A DNA stretch of 64,000 nt from Paragorgia papillata (taxonomy: Eukaryota; Cnidaria; Anthozoa; Scleralcyonacea; Coralliidae). The translations under genes were made by a program, and so were the position numbers. The stretch spans positions 3,689,001 to 3,753,000 of the forward strand of contig JAWNZC010000419.1 of assembly GCA_035771165.1 (NCBI GenBank), read 5' to 3'. Of the stretch, positions 11,530 through 20,833 are shown piece by piece. The notes beneath the pieces are model-generated. The model ran no database searches and was not told where the DNA came from. It saw nothing but the letters and a program-made list of their open reading frames with translations. The stretch's first letter is position 1. Each line of letters opens with the position of its first letter.

Positions 11530-12900
11530 ACTAATCAGAGACCGTTTAAAAATAAAAGCCATAAAATCCAACGACTCTCGGGACTGGTCTAACTTTAAGA
11601 AAACAAGGAATTATGTAAATACTGAAATTAGGAATGCAAAAAGTCGTTATTATAATACCGCTTTTGAACATTATTCAAACAATCCCCGCAAAACATGGCA
11701 AACTATTAATGAAGTAATGTCACGCAAAGACAACAAGTCAGTGATAAACGAAATTGATGTTGGTGGTAGAACACTAAATAATCCGACTGACGTTGCTGAG
11801 AAGTTCAATCAACACTTTGCAGAAATCGGACCAGAACTCGCTAAAAACATTAGCGAAGTTGATGTTTGCTATAAAGATTACTTGCACAATACCGACAATC
11901 GCTTTTCGTTTGAAGTAACAGATCGATTATCTGTTCTTTCATTGTTATCCAAACTTTGTAAGTCGAAAACAACCGGTCTGGATAATATCTCTGCTAAACT
12001 TCTTAGAGAATGCCCCGACCTAATTTCTGATTCACTGACCTGTTTATTTAACAAGTCAATAATAACTGGGATTTTTCCTGATGAATGGAAGAACGCCAGA
12101 GTTACTCCACTTTATAAGAAATCCGGAAAGCGCAGTGACATGACTAACTATCGGCCGATATCAATCATTCCAGTAGTGGCAAAAGTATTTGAGCGAATAG
12201 TTTATGACCAAGTTTATAAATATTTGATCGATAACTAATTATTATCAAATCATCAATCTGGATTTCGTTCAATTCATTCTACCGTAACTGCGCTACTGGA
12301 GGCGACTGATAGTTGGTCGTTAACTGTTGATCGTGGCAATATTAATGCAGTTGTATTCCTAGATCTGAAAAAGGCCTTTGACACGGTAGACCACGCCATA
12401 TTGCTTTCAAAACTTGAATTTTATGGAATAACCGGTCATACTCTGGTAAATCTTGATAAATCAATTTTAATGTACAAAGCTCTGAACGCTCAAACACCAG
12501 AATATTTGAGCTCTAGATTTATCAATCGAACGGACATTACGTCTTATAACTTGAGAAATGTAGAAAACAAGCTAGCAGTTCCTCTTCCGCGTACTGACTA
12601 CTATAAAAGAAGTTTCAGTTACAGTGGAGCGGTACTGTGGAATGGCTTACCATCAAACTTAAGACAAGCTCCTTCACTGGCAAACTTTAAGACCCAAATT
12701 AGTTCCCACACTTTTCAGAGTGACTAATTCTCATATTGCACGGCGTCTTTGTAAAGCAGGTATTTTTTCTTCATTTTCTTTTTATATATTTTCTTAGTTA
12801 ATTAGTATATAACTTTGTAACCTTAATTTATAATTAGCATAGTTTATTCTTGTAATTCCTATTTTCCTGAAAGACCTACCGTGGGTAAATAAAGTTATCT

Positions 12901-12930
<30 letters not shown>
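11530..12930 (+). pseudogene. Non-LTR retrotransposon ORF2 remnant, internally deleted
   Basis: An open frame (11717-12238) reads LCKSKTTGLDNISAKLL and ARVTPLYKKSGKRSDMTNYR, then PISIIPVVAKVFERI: classic N-terminal RT motifs of CR1/Jockey-like elements. A TAA follows (12236-12238), then the same frame continues with SGFRS and VVFLDLKKAFDTVDH, which includes RT motif A. Directly after YGITG (about 12418) the sequence jumps to the C-terminal tail (YNLRNVENKL, FSYSGAVLWNGLP), so motif B and the YADD catalytic motif are deleted. The 3' end is AATAAAGTTATC followed by (TTATC)n at 12893-12930. It cannot encode an active enzyme. Confidence 0.85.
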
Positions 12931-12934
<4 letters not shown>

Positions 12935-12988
12935 CAGTAAGTTTCCCGGTGGAAAAAACCCCAAGAAATTCAGTGCTAAAATACATGT

Positions 12989-13061
12989 GGTTGGTGATGT
13001 TGTGGAGCGGTGAACGATGGATGTAACATGCATCGTTCACCGCTCCACAACATCACCAACC
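12989..13061. repeat. Perfect 31-bp inverted repeat (hairpin)
   Basis: Arms 12989-13019 and 13031-13061 are exact complements (GGTTGGTGATGTTGTGGAGC and 11 more bases) around an 11-base loop. Flanks diverge. It could be the core of a MITE, or a small-RNA precursor; nothing in the sequence decides. Confidence 0.8.
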
Positions 13062-13564
13062 GAGGCCGCGCTAAAAACTGTTAAAACGTCCTAGGCAAGT
13101 TCCTTTTGCCCTTATAAATCCGCCATTTTGTGGCGACAATTTTTTGACTGACGAGAGATAGGAGCCCGCATTCTAGGTATATTATTTCTATGTTAAAAAT
13201 ATAAGCATACTACCAAAAAGATAAGGTAGGTAATTTGTGCATGGCTTCTTTGTCAATATTGTAACATATTCTGAAATTACCCCTTCGTAATTTTCTTTAC
13301 CCTTTTTTTAAAACACAAATGAATTGTCGAGTCTTACTTAGTCTTCACTGTCTGGTTGTTGTTGCCACGGCTATAGTTCCCACTTTGATCTCTTGCAATA
13401 TTTACTCTAGCGAATTCACGCATGCGCGAACGTTTGACAGCGGTGTTACGTTTAGGGCATTCAATGTTTGATCAATATGATTACTTAGTATATCTACTAT
13501 CCACGGAGACCGAGTGTATAGATATAGTGCGTGAATGCAGGCCTGCACACAGTTTGTCAAACAG
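13062..13564. other. 3' flank of array gene 1
   Basis: Spacer with no recognised gene. An open frame at 13422-13817 on the plus strand is the antisense of the gene 1 tail. Confidence 0.4.
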
Positions 13565-13570
13565 TTTATT
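13565..13570 (-). terminator. AATAAA polyadenylation signal overlapping the stop of gene 1
   Basis: The minus strand reads TACTAAATAAAC at the gene end: the TAA stop (13572-13570) and AATAAA (13570-13565) share one base. The other array genes lack so close a signal. Confidence 0.5.
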
Positions 13571-15075
13571 TAGTATTCGGTATGGGGTGGAGGTGGACCT
13601 TGATTCAGAGGTTCTTGTGGTGGAATATCTTGGTCTTGTCCTTGATCGAAATAAGGAACAGGCGTATAACGAGGTTGTATTGGATTATTTTGAACAGTTT
13701 GGATATTCTGTAGAGCAATTGTTGAATCAGTTGGTTGGTAAAGCACTTGAACTTGTTGAGTTCGTCCACGCGATGCTGACGCCATGCCGCAACAGCAACA
13801 GACGACAATGCCGATAGAGATGACGACAGCAACAAGAACGCTTACAACAATTACAGCAGTAAGCCAGGAGGCTAAAGCTTTGGTTACGTAGTGATCACAA
13901 CCTGATTCTGTACAATAGTTGCTTGAGTTACAGCATTCACTTGGGCCACCGCAGTCGCTATCCGAGTTGCAAAACTTGTTAACACAGCTAGAACTACAGT
14001 GGCTGTCGTGGATATACTTTGTCCTGCAGCAGTAGTTGTAAAAACCAGGGCAATCTGAGTTCGAAAAGCATCTGTAGGCAGCGGTTGTAGTCTTTAAGTT
14101 AGTATAACTTGATTTCGTACACACGTTGCTTGAACTACAGCATTCACCTGGTCCTCCGCAGTCCCTGTCTGAGCTACAAGATTGGCCAACGCAGCCGCCA
14201 GAACCACAGACATTGCTTTGCCAATAATGCCTTTGCTTACAGCAGTACTCGTTCAAACCACAATTAAAGTTAGAAGTGCACTCATCACAAGGTGATTTTG
14301 AACAATAGTTGATCAGGTTACAACATTCGCCTGGTCCACCACAATCGCTATCCGAACCACAGACATGGCTTTGCCAGTAATACCTTTGTTTACAGCAGTA
14401 CTTGTTGTAACCACAATCCGAGTTGGAAGAGCATTCATCACAACCTGATTTTGTACAAACGTTGTTTGAATTACAGCATTCGCCTGGTCCACCACAATCG
14501 CTATTCGATCTACAAGACTGGCCAACGCAGCCGCCATAACCACAGACATGGCTTTGATTCCAATACGTTTGTTTACAGCAGTATTTGTTGTAATCACAAT
14601 CCGAGTTGGAAGAGCACTCGTCACAACCTAATTTTGTACAATAGTTGCTTGAATTACAGCATTCACCTGGTCCACCACAATCGCTGTTCGAACTACAAGG
14701 CTGGCCAAGGCAACCGCCAGAACCACAGACATGGCTTTGCCAGTAATACTTTTTCTTACAGCAGTATTTGTTGTAATCACAATCCGAGTTGGAAGAGCAC
14801 TCGTCACAGTCTAATTTTGTACAAACGTTGCTTGAATTACAGCATTCGCCTGGTCCACCACAATCGCTGTCTAAGCTACAAGGATGACCAACGCAGCCGC
14901 CATAACGACAGACATGGCTTTGCCAGTAATACCTTTGCTTACAGCAATAGTAGTTGATACCGCGGCTACAATCCGAGTTAGAATAACACTGGTCAGCTTC
15001 TACTTGTAGTTTCTTTTCGCTCAACAATATAGCAACAGACAGGAGAACGGCAAGCCATATGTTGAACGTAAACAT
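13570..15075 (-). CDS. Array gene 1: cysteine-rich modular type I membrane protein, 6 modules
   Basis: A single-exon protein of 501 residues and the longest in the array. Residues 1-27 form the leader shared by the family (MFTFNI...SEKKLQVEA). Modules span about 30-92, 93-153, 154-214, 215-265, 266-335 and 336-395. A full module follows C-x5-C-x5-CC-x10-C-x4-C-x4-C-x5-C-x5-CC-x5-C-x4-C. Module 4 has lost ten residues, including two cysteines (HVCGSDSDC). Modules 5 and 6 are joined by a Thr-rich linker. The transmembrane segment is about 400-429, ending CCCC. The tail has the family pattern TQQ...LQNIQTVQNNP but ends PPPPHTEY, so the terminal PPAY of its paralogues is lost. It probably acts at the cell surface; ligand and role are unknown. 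The promoter is displaced by an LTR. Confidence 0.85.
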   Translation of the reverse strand: MFTFNIWLAVLLSVAILLSEKKLQVEADQCYSNSDCSRGINYYCCKQRYYWQSHVCRYGGCVGHPCSLDSDCGGPGECCNSSNVCTKLDCDECSSNSDCDYNKYCCKKKYYWQSHVCGSGGCLGQPCSSNSDCGGPGECCNSSNYCTKLGCDECSSNSDCDYNKYCCKQTYWNQSHVCGYGGCVGQSCRSNSDCGGPGECCNSNNVCTKSGCDECSSNSDCGYNKYCCKQRYYWQSHVCGSDSDCGGPGECCNLINYCSKSPCDECTSNFNCGLNEYCCKQRHYWQSNVCGSGGCVGQSCSSDRDCGGPGECCSSSNVCTKSSYTNLKTTTAAYRCFSNSDCPGFYNYCCRTKYIHDSHCSSSCVNKFCNSDSDCGGPSECCNSSNYCTESGCDHYVTKALASWLTAVIVVSVLVAVVISIGIVVCCCCGMASASRGRTQQVQVLYQPTDSTIALQNIQTVQNNPIQPRYTPVPYFDQGQDQDIPPQEPLNQGPPPPHTEY

Positions 15076-15086
15076 TGTTGACTAAG

Positions 15087-15587
15087 TGTAGCGGTTGTTA
15101 TAATTTAACTTTACTAAGGCGTTAAAATGTTTAATCTCTAGCGTGGGTCTGTATCCGCATTCTTGTAAATAGGTTTTTATTTATTAACTTTACAACCATG
15201 AAAGAATGCAAATATACAGTAAATAAAGAGTGCAATGCTTGAAGGAATGATCAACAGGACACGAGTCCCATGTGAAGACCAACCCAACGAAGGTTTCCAG
15301 ATCATTAGTTTTACGTAGTGCATTGACGTATAGATAATGTTTTTGTATACCGTATTTGGCAAAGAAGGTGAATGACGTAATGACCTGACCTGTCGCTGAA
15401 ATGCAAGATATATAAACACAGCAACTCGATGTAATGGATGTATTAGGTTAGAAGCGAGAGAGGTGAGACTGAGGTAGTGACCAAGATGTGAGAACCGAAG
15501 GTGCGATGTAGCTAGAGAAGACGTTTGTAACGTTCAGCTGATCAATCTCGTTTGTCAATAAAGTTGTCCCACCAAAAACACGCTACA
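15087..15587 (+). mobile_element. Solo LTR between gene 1 and its promoter block
   Basis: The 501-bp segment starts TGTAGCGG and ends CGCTACA, giving TG...CA termini with a 7-bp inverted repeat. Inside, in plus orientation, are a TATA box TATATAAA (15409-15416) and AATAAA (15557-15562), the order expected for U3-R-U5. In the paralogues the flanks (GTTGACTAAG and CAAACCCTAC) lie only about 25 bp apart. No clear target duplication is visible. No internal retroviral-type genes are present. Confidence 0.65.
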
Positions 15588-15635
15588 CAAACCCTACGTA
15601 TCACGTATCTTGTATTTATTAGGTAATATAGTATT
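15588..15635 (-). promoter_or_regulatory. Displaced proximal promoter block of gene 1
   Basis: AAACCCTACGTATC and TATCTTGTATTTATTAGGTA match the block that in genes 2-4 lies 30-80 bp before the ATG. Here it is more than 500 bp from the ATG because of the solo LTR. Confidence 0.6.
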
Positions 15636-15639
15636 TAAT

Positions 15640-15958
15640 GTATTTATTAGCTAATTTATTAGAAAATAGACATAGTTTGGAAACCCGGAAAACTTCAAAG
15701 CGGTTAACAATGAAGCTACGATTCATGTTGAAAGGTACAGGAAGGTGCCAAATCCTTTGCTTTAGGTTTATTAATATTTAAACAGTACGGTTGAGTGATT
15801 GAACCCAAACGTTGCTGATTGGATGATTGCTTCATTATACAGAAAACACAATATGTTCAGTAACCGTGAAAGTGCAAATATTTCCATAAACCTGAACAAA
15901 AACATACAACAATGACTTTTGTGAGCTTCCAAACCATGTCTATTTTCTATTAACTATG
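15640..15958. mobile_element. Foldback element with ACTATG end, copy 1
   Basis: It is homologous to 35940-36248 and 31771-32061. The arms contain GAAAATAGACATAGTTTGG and CCAAACCATGTCTATTTTC. The left end is degraded, so no target duplication can be read. It is non-coding. Confidence 0.7.
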
Positions 15959-16143
15959 ATTATACATAGCATGTTCTGGGGATTTTTGGTGAAGGAAAAT
16001 TCGAGTGTAGAATATATGCATTTTAAGACCAAACCGGGACCAGTTGCGAAAAATGCAACTACACAGGCCTTCCGGCCGGGATTGAACCCACGACCTTGCG
16101 ATTCTAGTGCAATGCTCTGACCACTGAGCCACGGAGGCCGTTG
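15959..16143 (-). mobile_element. tRNA-derived SINE, copy A
   Basis: The minus strand begins GGCCTCCGTGGCTCAGTGGT and contains an A box (TGGCTCAGTGGT, 16131-16120) and B box (GGTTCAATCCC, 16088-16078). A body follows that ends near ATGCTATGTATAAT. A translation such as VAQWSEHCTRIARSW comes from the SINE head and is not a protein. Confidence 0.85.
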
Positions 16144-16234
16144 CCGTGAGCTTGATCGCGAGTTCTGTATACATTAAGGTGGTAATGACAGGAGAGAATT
16201 GGGTTTATTAGAAGTAATATTGGGCATTTCACTC

Positions 16235-16420
16235 GATTATACATAGCATGTTCTAGGGATTTTTGGTGAAGGAAAATTCGAGTGTGGAATATATGCATTT
16301 TAAGACCAAACCGGGACCAGTTGCGAAAAATGCAACTACACAGGTCTTCCGGCAGGAATTGAACCCACGACCTTGCGATTCTAGTGCAATGCTCTGACCA
16401 CTGAGCCACGGAGGCCGTTT
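16235..16420 (-). mobile_element. tRNA-derived SINE, copy B
   Basis: It is nearly identical to copy A, in the same orientation, with the same A and B boxes (A box 16409-16398). The two copies are separated by about 90 bp of unrelated DNA, so either two insertions or a local duplication occurred. Confidence 0.85.
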
Positions 16421-16507
16421 CCTTGCGTTAGCTCGCTCTGGAGGCTGATTATTCGTCTCGTAGCTATTTCTTTTTGGCACGAAATCAGAGATCTTGTGTT
16501 CTTTTTC

Positions 16508-16859
16508 AAAGCTACTAAAGGTTTTTATTGTATGGACTGGTCGAACTACATTCAACCACGAAGTTCAGTTAAAAACACTAGGAAAACTGTTGCTCACTGG
16601 ACTACAAAACCATCACTAATGTAGAATTTCTCTTTTTCAAAAGAGCTTCTTCAATCGTACAGTCAAATCATGGAATGCCCTGCCGGAATCAGTTAGATCC
16701 TTAACGTCCGTATCTTCATTTAAGACTGCTTTATACAATCAATACCACCTAGCACTGAAAACAACTTTCGCCCAAGATAATGTTTACACCTGGAAAGCTG
16801 TGTGCCCTAAATGTTCTATGGTCAGAAACTTAACTAAATTTAGGCAATGCTGTTATTAG
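16508..16859 (+). pseudogene. Retrotransposon C-terminal stump with CPKC motif
   Basis: The frame from 16644 reads FFNRTVKSWNALPESVRSL, SSFKTALYNQY and TWKAVCPKCSMVRNLTKF, ending CCY and TAG (16857-16859). The RT-like WNALP...FK signature is followed by a C-x2-C end that recurs in the minus-strand stump at 60985-61113. Upstream coding is frameshifted. Confidence 0.6.
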
Positions 16860-17227
16860 GACATTACGGACCAATTATTGTTTTTTGTTTTGTTTTTATT
16901 ATTTCAATTATTTTTGCCTTAAGATTATTTGGGCATCAACCCTGTTTGGAGTAACGCTCTGTTGTTGATGATCCACGTTGTCAACTGCTTTGTTAATGTC
17001 ATTATTGTTTATAGGACTATCAATTATCATTAATTATTTTTGCTTCACAACGAAAGCTGTATAAATAAGTTTAGGAATGTTTGGGGTTAAGATTAATATA
17101 TGCGGAGGTTACAGGTACTGTATTGGGTTAGCACTACCTGAAACAACCAGAAACCATCATATATATTTTAAAATCACAATTATCTATATGAAAACTATTA
17201 TGTAGAATTAACATGAATTATCACCAA

Positions 17228-17275
17228 TTATGACGTCATATACTGATGACGTAATATAACGATGACGTCATCATT
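17228..17275. promoter_or_regulatory. Cluster of CRE-like sites beside poly-C
   Basis: Three sites lie within 45 bp: TGACGTCA, TGACGTAA and TGACGTCA. They match the CREB/ATF consensus. No gene starts nearby, so a function is unproven. Confidence 0.35.
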
Positions 17276-17282
17276 TTGTCCC

Positions 17283-17376
17283 AACCCACCCCCCCCCACC
17301 CCCCCCCCCCCCCCCCCACCCCCCCCCCCCCCCGCCCCCCCCCACCCCCCCCCCCCCCCCATCCCCCCCCCCCCCC

Positions 17377-17434
<58 letters not shown>

Positions 17435-17457
17435 CCCCCCCCCCCCCCCCCCCCACT
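17283..17457. repeat. Long poly-C/poly-G tract
   Basis: About 175 bp of nearly pure C on the plus strand, with isolated A, T and G. Proline-rich and glycine-rich frames here are artefacts. Exact length is likely to be unreliable in any assembly. Confidence 0.9.
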
Positions 17458-17502
17458 CCCAGGTCTGGCGATGCCACTGTTTAAAAGTTAACACGAACTA
17501 AA

Positions 17503-17780
17503 TCCGAAGAATGATAAGCATGGGAGACAGATCTTCTAACTTCCAAGCTACTAAATGAAAGCTAGTTTCCGATTTAAAACTTACACATTCATTGAAATAT
17601 GACGAGTGGAAAACGGCTCCAAATTTTGTGCCTGAACACGTCAGTCACTTCTTTCCAACATGGCACTTATTAGTTTTAACTGTTAACGCATAAGCTAAAT
17701 AGCGGTTCTTATATTTCGCTCCCCATGACAATAACATACTGTCTTCATGAAACGTTGTAATTATTCCCTACATTATTCAA
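17503..17780. repeat. Diverged copy of the array upstream flank
   Basis: In order it matches the 5' flanks of genes 2-4: CGAAGAATG, CATTGAAATATGAC, a CTCCAAATTTTGT-like block, CTAAATAGCGGT and AAACGTTGTAATTATT. It is best explained as gene 1's own upstream flank, pushed away by the LTR, foldback, SINEs, retro stump and poly-C that lie between. Confidence 0.6.
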
Positions 17781-18956
17781 TATGCACGCCACGCAAAAAT
17801 CAATGATCATAACTTCCTTACTGGTGTATCAAAAATCGTCCAAAAATGTGTCAAATTTTGTTTCTTATTATTCAGTTGTATTTATAGCATGGAAACGGGG
17901 GAAGTCTGCACGCAGGCTATTGTATTTACGTCTGCTCAATGATCACGTGTCATCGGCTTCCGCGAGGGGGGGGGGGGGGGGGGGGGGGGGCTGTACCTAG
18001 GTAATTTAACGACTTTGTGGGGGCTTTAAAGCAAACTTTTGCCCGTGGTGTAAGGCAAATATATATAGGAGCTGAGCTTTTGCCCCGATACCAAGGGGAG
18101 TTTACAAGAGACGTTTATATGCACACAGAACAAGTTGTTTTTTTTTGTCTGATTTTGCAAAACTTCGCTAATTTAACAGCAATTTGCTCTAAACTTTCTT
18201 TTCAAACATCATGGATGCTCGAAAGTGATCGCGAAGGTTTCGTTCAATTCCGGATTTCCCGTTTTTAGCGATAACGTTCCGATATGTTTCCGATATGACC
18301 ACGCGCTTCGAAGTGCCGGAAGTGGTTTGAAAATGACGGCTTTGAAATAGAATGTTGCGATTATTAAATGACTTGTATATATATTAAATGGTATTTCACT
18401 GTTGCAGCTATTTAATAAACAATAGCCATAATTTAACTAGTCATTGTCAGTAGGTGTTTGTATACGACTTGCTTCTGTGCATGTTTATGAATATTAATTT
18501 TGCTCACTCATCCGCGGTTTGACTCATTTTGTGAAATGTGAATGCTGCCAGCTCAACCACTCCATTATTAATGAAACTAATGGTGAGGGGTGGGGGCTTT
18601 GTAAAATTTTGTTGCCCAAAGTGTGGGGGAATATTGTAACATTACAAAAGTAATTTACCAAAGTCCCCACATTTGCCCGGGGTCCCTACCCTCGGGGAAG
18701 CCGATGACACGCGCATAATGATTAAAAAGTATAAATAGTATCGGCGGCGAGCATAGACCACTGATCTCAATAAAACTGGATGGGGCATGAGGCCGGATTT
18801 TGCGTGCCAGTTGTATGATGACGTGACCACTACTCATACATGACTTTCCTAGACTTTTTCTCTTGATGAGTAATCTAAAAATTAGCCTAAAAATATAAAG
18901 TTGTCCCGCGAGTGAAAGGGTTAAGAGTTTATATACGTTAGTAATACACATGCAGT
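17781..18956. other. Spacer with a G25 run, 3' of gene 2
   Basis: It contains 25 consecutive G (17966-17990) and a copy of the GAGTAATC...TTAGCC small repeat near 18835-18922. The last 60 bp (from about 18895) match the 3' flank of gene 3. No gene was recognised. Confidence 0.5.
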
Positions 18957-20030
18957 CTACCGTTGGCAATTGTAATCTGGAGCATACTGAGGAAACTGAC
19001 GTTGTTGTAGTGGAAAATCTTGGCCTTGATTGTAATGAACAGGCGGAGCAGAAGGCGCATAAGGAGGAGGACGTTCGAATTGTATCGGATTGGTTTGAAC
19101 AGTTTGTGCATTCTGTGGAGCGATAACTGCTGCTGGGTCAGTTTCTTGTCTGACGCCAACACGTTGTTGAGATGTTGTATGCGATGCCGAGTTGTTTATA
19201 CGGCGTTGGCGGCGATTGCACCCGGCGACAACACCTAACGTAACGACGATGGTGAAGATAACGCTGCCGACCACTGAAATAATAGCCACAGAGGTTAAAG
19301 TTATCCAACAACCAGATGTTGTACAGTGGTTTGAACGGCAACATTCGTCTGGTCCTGGTGGTCCACCACAATCGCTGTCCGAGATGCATTCGTAGGTGGC
19401 CATTGAAGTCTCTAATCTTCGCATACACACCGCGAAGCCTACGCAGTATTCATTGCTTCCACAATCGCTATGCGAGCCACAAGGGTGGCCAACACAGCCG
19501 TCACCACAGACAGGGCTTTGGTTGGGATTCCATTGCTTACAGCAGTGCTCATTATAACTACAATTCGAGTTGGAAGAGCATTTGGTACAACCTGATGTCG
19601 TACAATAGTTGGTCGTGTTACAGCATTCATCTGGTCCACCACAATCGTTTTTTGAGCTACAAGACTGACCAACGCAGCCGCCATAACCACATACCTTGGT
19701 TTGCCAGGAATATCTTTGCTTACAGCAGTACTTGTTATAATCACAATCCGAGTTGGAAGAGCATTCGTCACAAGGTAATTTTGAACAATAGTTCGTCAAA
19801 TTACAACATTCGCCTGGTCCACCACAATCGCTGTCCGAAATACAAGACTGGCCAACGCAGCCGCCATAACGACATACACTACTTTGCCAATACCTTTGCT
19901 TACAGCAGTAGTAGTTGTAACCACAATTCGAGTTGGAATAACACGCGTCTGCTTCTACTTGGAGTTTCTTTTCGCTCAACAAGAGAGCAGCAGACAGGAG
20001 AACGGCAAGCGATATGTTGAACGTAAACAT
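18957..20030 (-). CDS. Array gene 2: cysteine-rich membrane protein, divergent subclass
   Basis: A single-exon protein of 357 residues. The leader (1-27) matches the family. Two standard modules (about 30-150) are followed by a variant third, CVGHPCGSHSDCGSNEYCV, in which the paired CC of the second half is lost. A lone half-module CISDSDCGGPPGPDECC then abuts the membrane. The transmembrane segment (about 244-271, VAIISVVGSVIFTIVVTLGV) and the 86-residue tail differ from most paralogues but match gene 3: RPPPYAPSAPPVHYNQ contains a PPxY motif and the end is DYNCQR. Together with gene 3 it forms a distinct subclass, so its cytoplasmic partners may differ. Flanks are shared with genes 3 and 4, which points to recent segmental duplication. 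Confidence 0.85.
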   Translation of the reverse strand: MFTFNISLAVLLSAALLLSEKKLQVEADACYSNSNCGYNYYCCKQRYWQSSVCRYGGCVGQSCISDSDCGGPGECCNLTNYCSKLPCDECSSNSDCDYNKYCCKQRYSWQTKVCGYGGCVGQSCSSKNDCGGPDECCNTTNYCTTSGCTKCSSNSNCSYNEHCCKQWNPNQSPVCGDGCVGHPCGSHSDCGSNEYCVGFAVCMRRLETSMATYECISDSDCGGPPGPDECCRSNHCTTSGCWITLTSVAIISVVGSVIFTIVVTLGVVAGCNRRQRRINNSASHTTSQQRVGVRQETDPAAVIAPQNAQTVQTNPIQFERPPPYAPSAPPVHYNQGQDFPLQQRQFPQYAPDYNCQR

Positions 20031-20110
20031 TGTTGACTATTAAAGCTTCCCGACAAAAAGATTCGTCGACAACAAACGTATCTTGTATTTATTAGGTAAT
20101 ATGATATGGA
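20031..20110 (-). promoter_or_regulatory. Conserved 5' block of gene 2
   Basis: It contains CTAATAAATA (20095-20086), a TATA-like element 56-65 bp before the ATG, and a GTTGTCGACGAATC block conserved in genes 2-6, 8 and 9. Genes 2, 3 and 4 continue with near-identical flank to about 20570. Confidence 0.55.
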
Positions 20111-20833
20111 GAGCAGACGGCTTATATGCCGTGAGTGATGTTTGATGTGCTCCTTAATAAAAAAACAACAAAGTATGCAAAATTTTCTTTTATTTAGCAA
20201 TAATCTAACTATATTATTAAAAGATATCAGCAGTAGTATAGACATGCACTGTTCGTATCATAACTGATGCAACAATGTGCTTTCTGATTTGATGTTCGTT
20301 TACTAGGAACTATTAAGCTGTTTAATTCGTAGAAGTGGGATGACGTAGAGAACTAAATTTGAAAGCCTACTTTCTTGAGCGAGCGCGATCAGGCGGGAGT
20401 ATAGAGAAGAGAACAACTGTCGAAGAATGCATGATATACATGGGAAACATATCTTCTATGTCTAAAAATTATACACACATTGAAATATGACTCGGCTAGA
20501 AAACGTCTCCACATTTTGTACTTGTCACCTGCTAAATAACGGTCATTATTTTGCTACGTAGATACTTGTTGTTTACGTAGTTGTAATTATTCTCGTAATC
20601 AGCTTCTGAATTCGGAAATGTAATTTGAAACTTGGCAAGGAACGTCCGAGCTGCGCGTTGAAAATTGAGCTGAAACCGACAATAAAACTGTCTCGTTGCT
20701 CAAATCTTATTACCAGTAGTAGACTTTAGTTCATAACCATATTTTAATCGTTGATAAATAGAAATATTCGAATATTGTACAAACCGAATGACATACAATA
20801 ACGAATCGAAAGGGAAATAGTTAATATAGTTAA

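Noticed and set aside
15177..15419. 80-residue open frame inside the LTR
   Set aside because: It lies on the strand opposite to the LTR signals and has no recognised domain.
15950..16555. Open frames containing VAQWSEHCTRIARSW
   Set aside because: Read-through of tRNA-derived SINE heads.
17228..17501. Glycine-rich and proline-rich open frames
   Set aside because: They are translations of a poly-C/poly-G tract.
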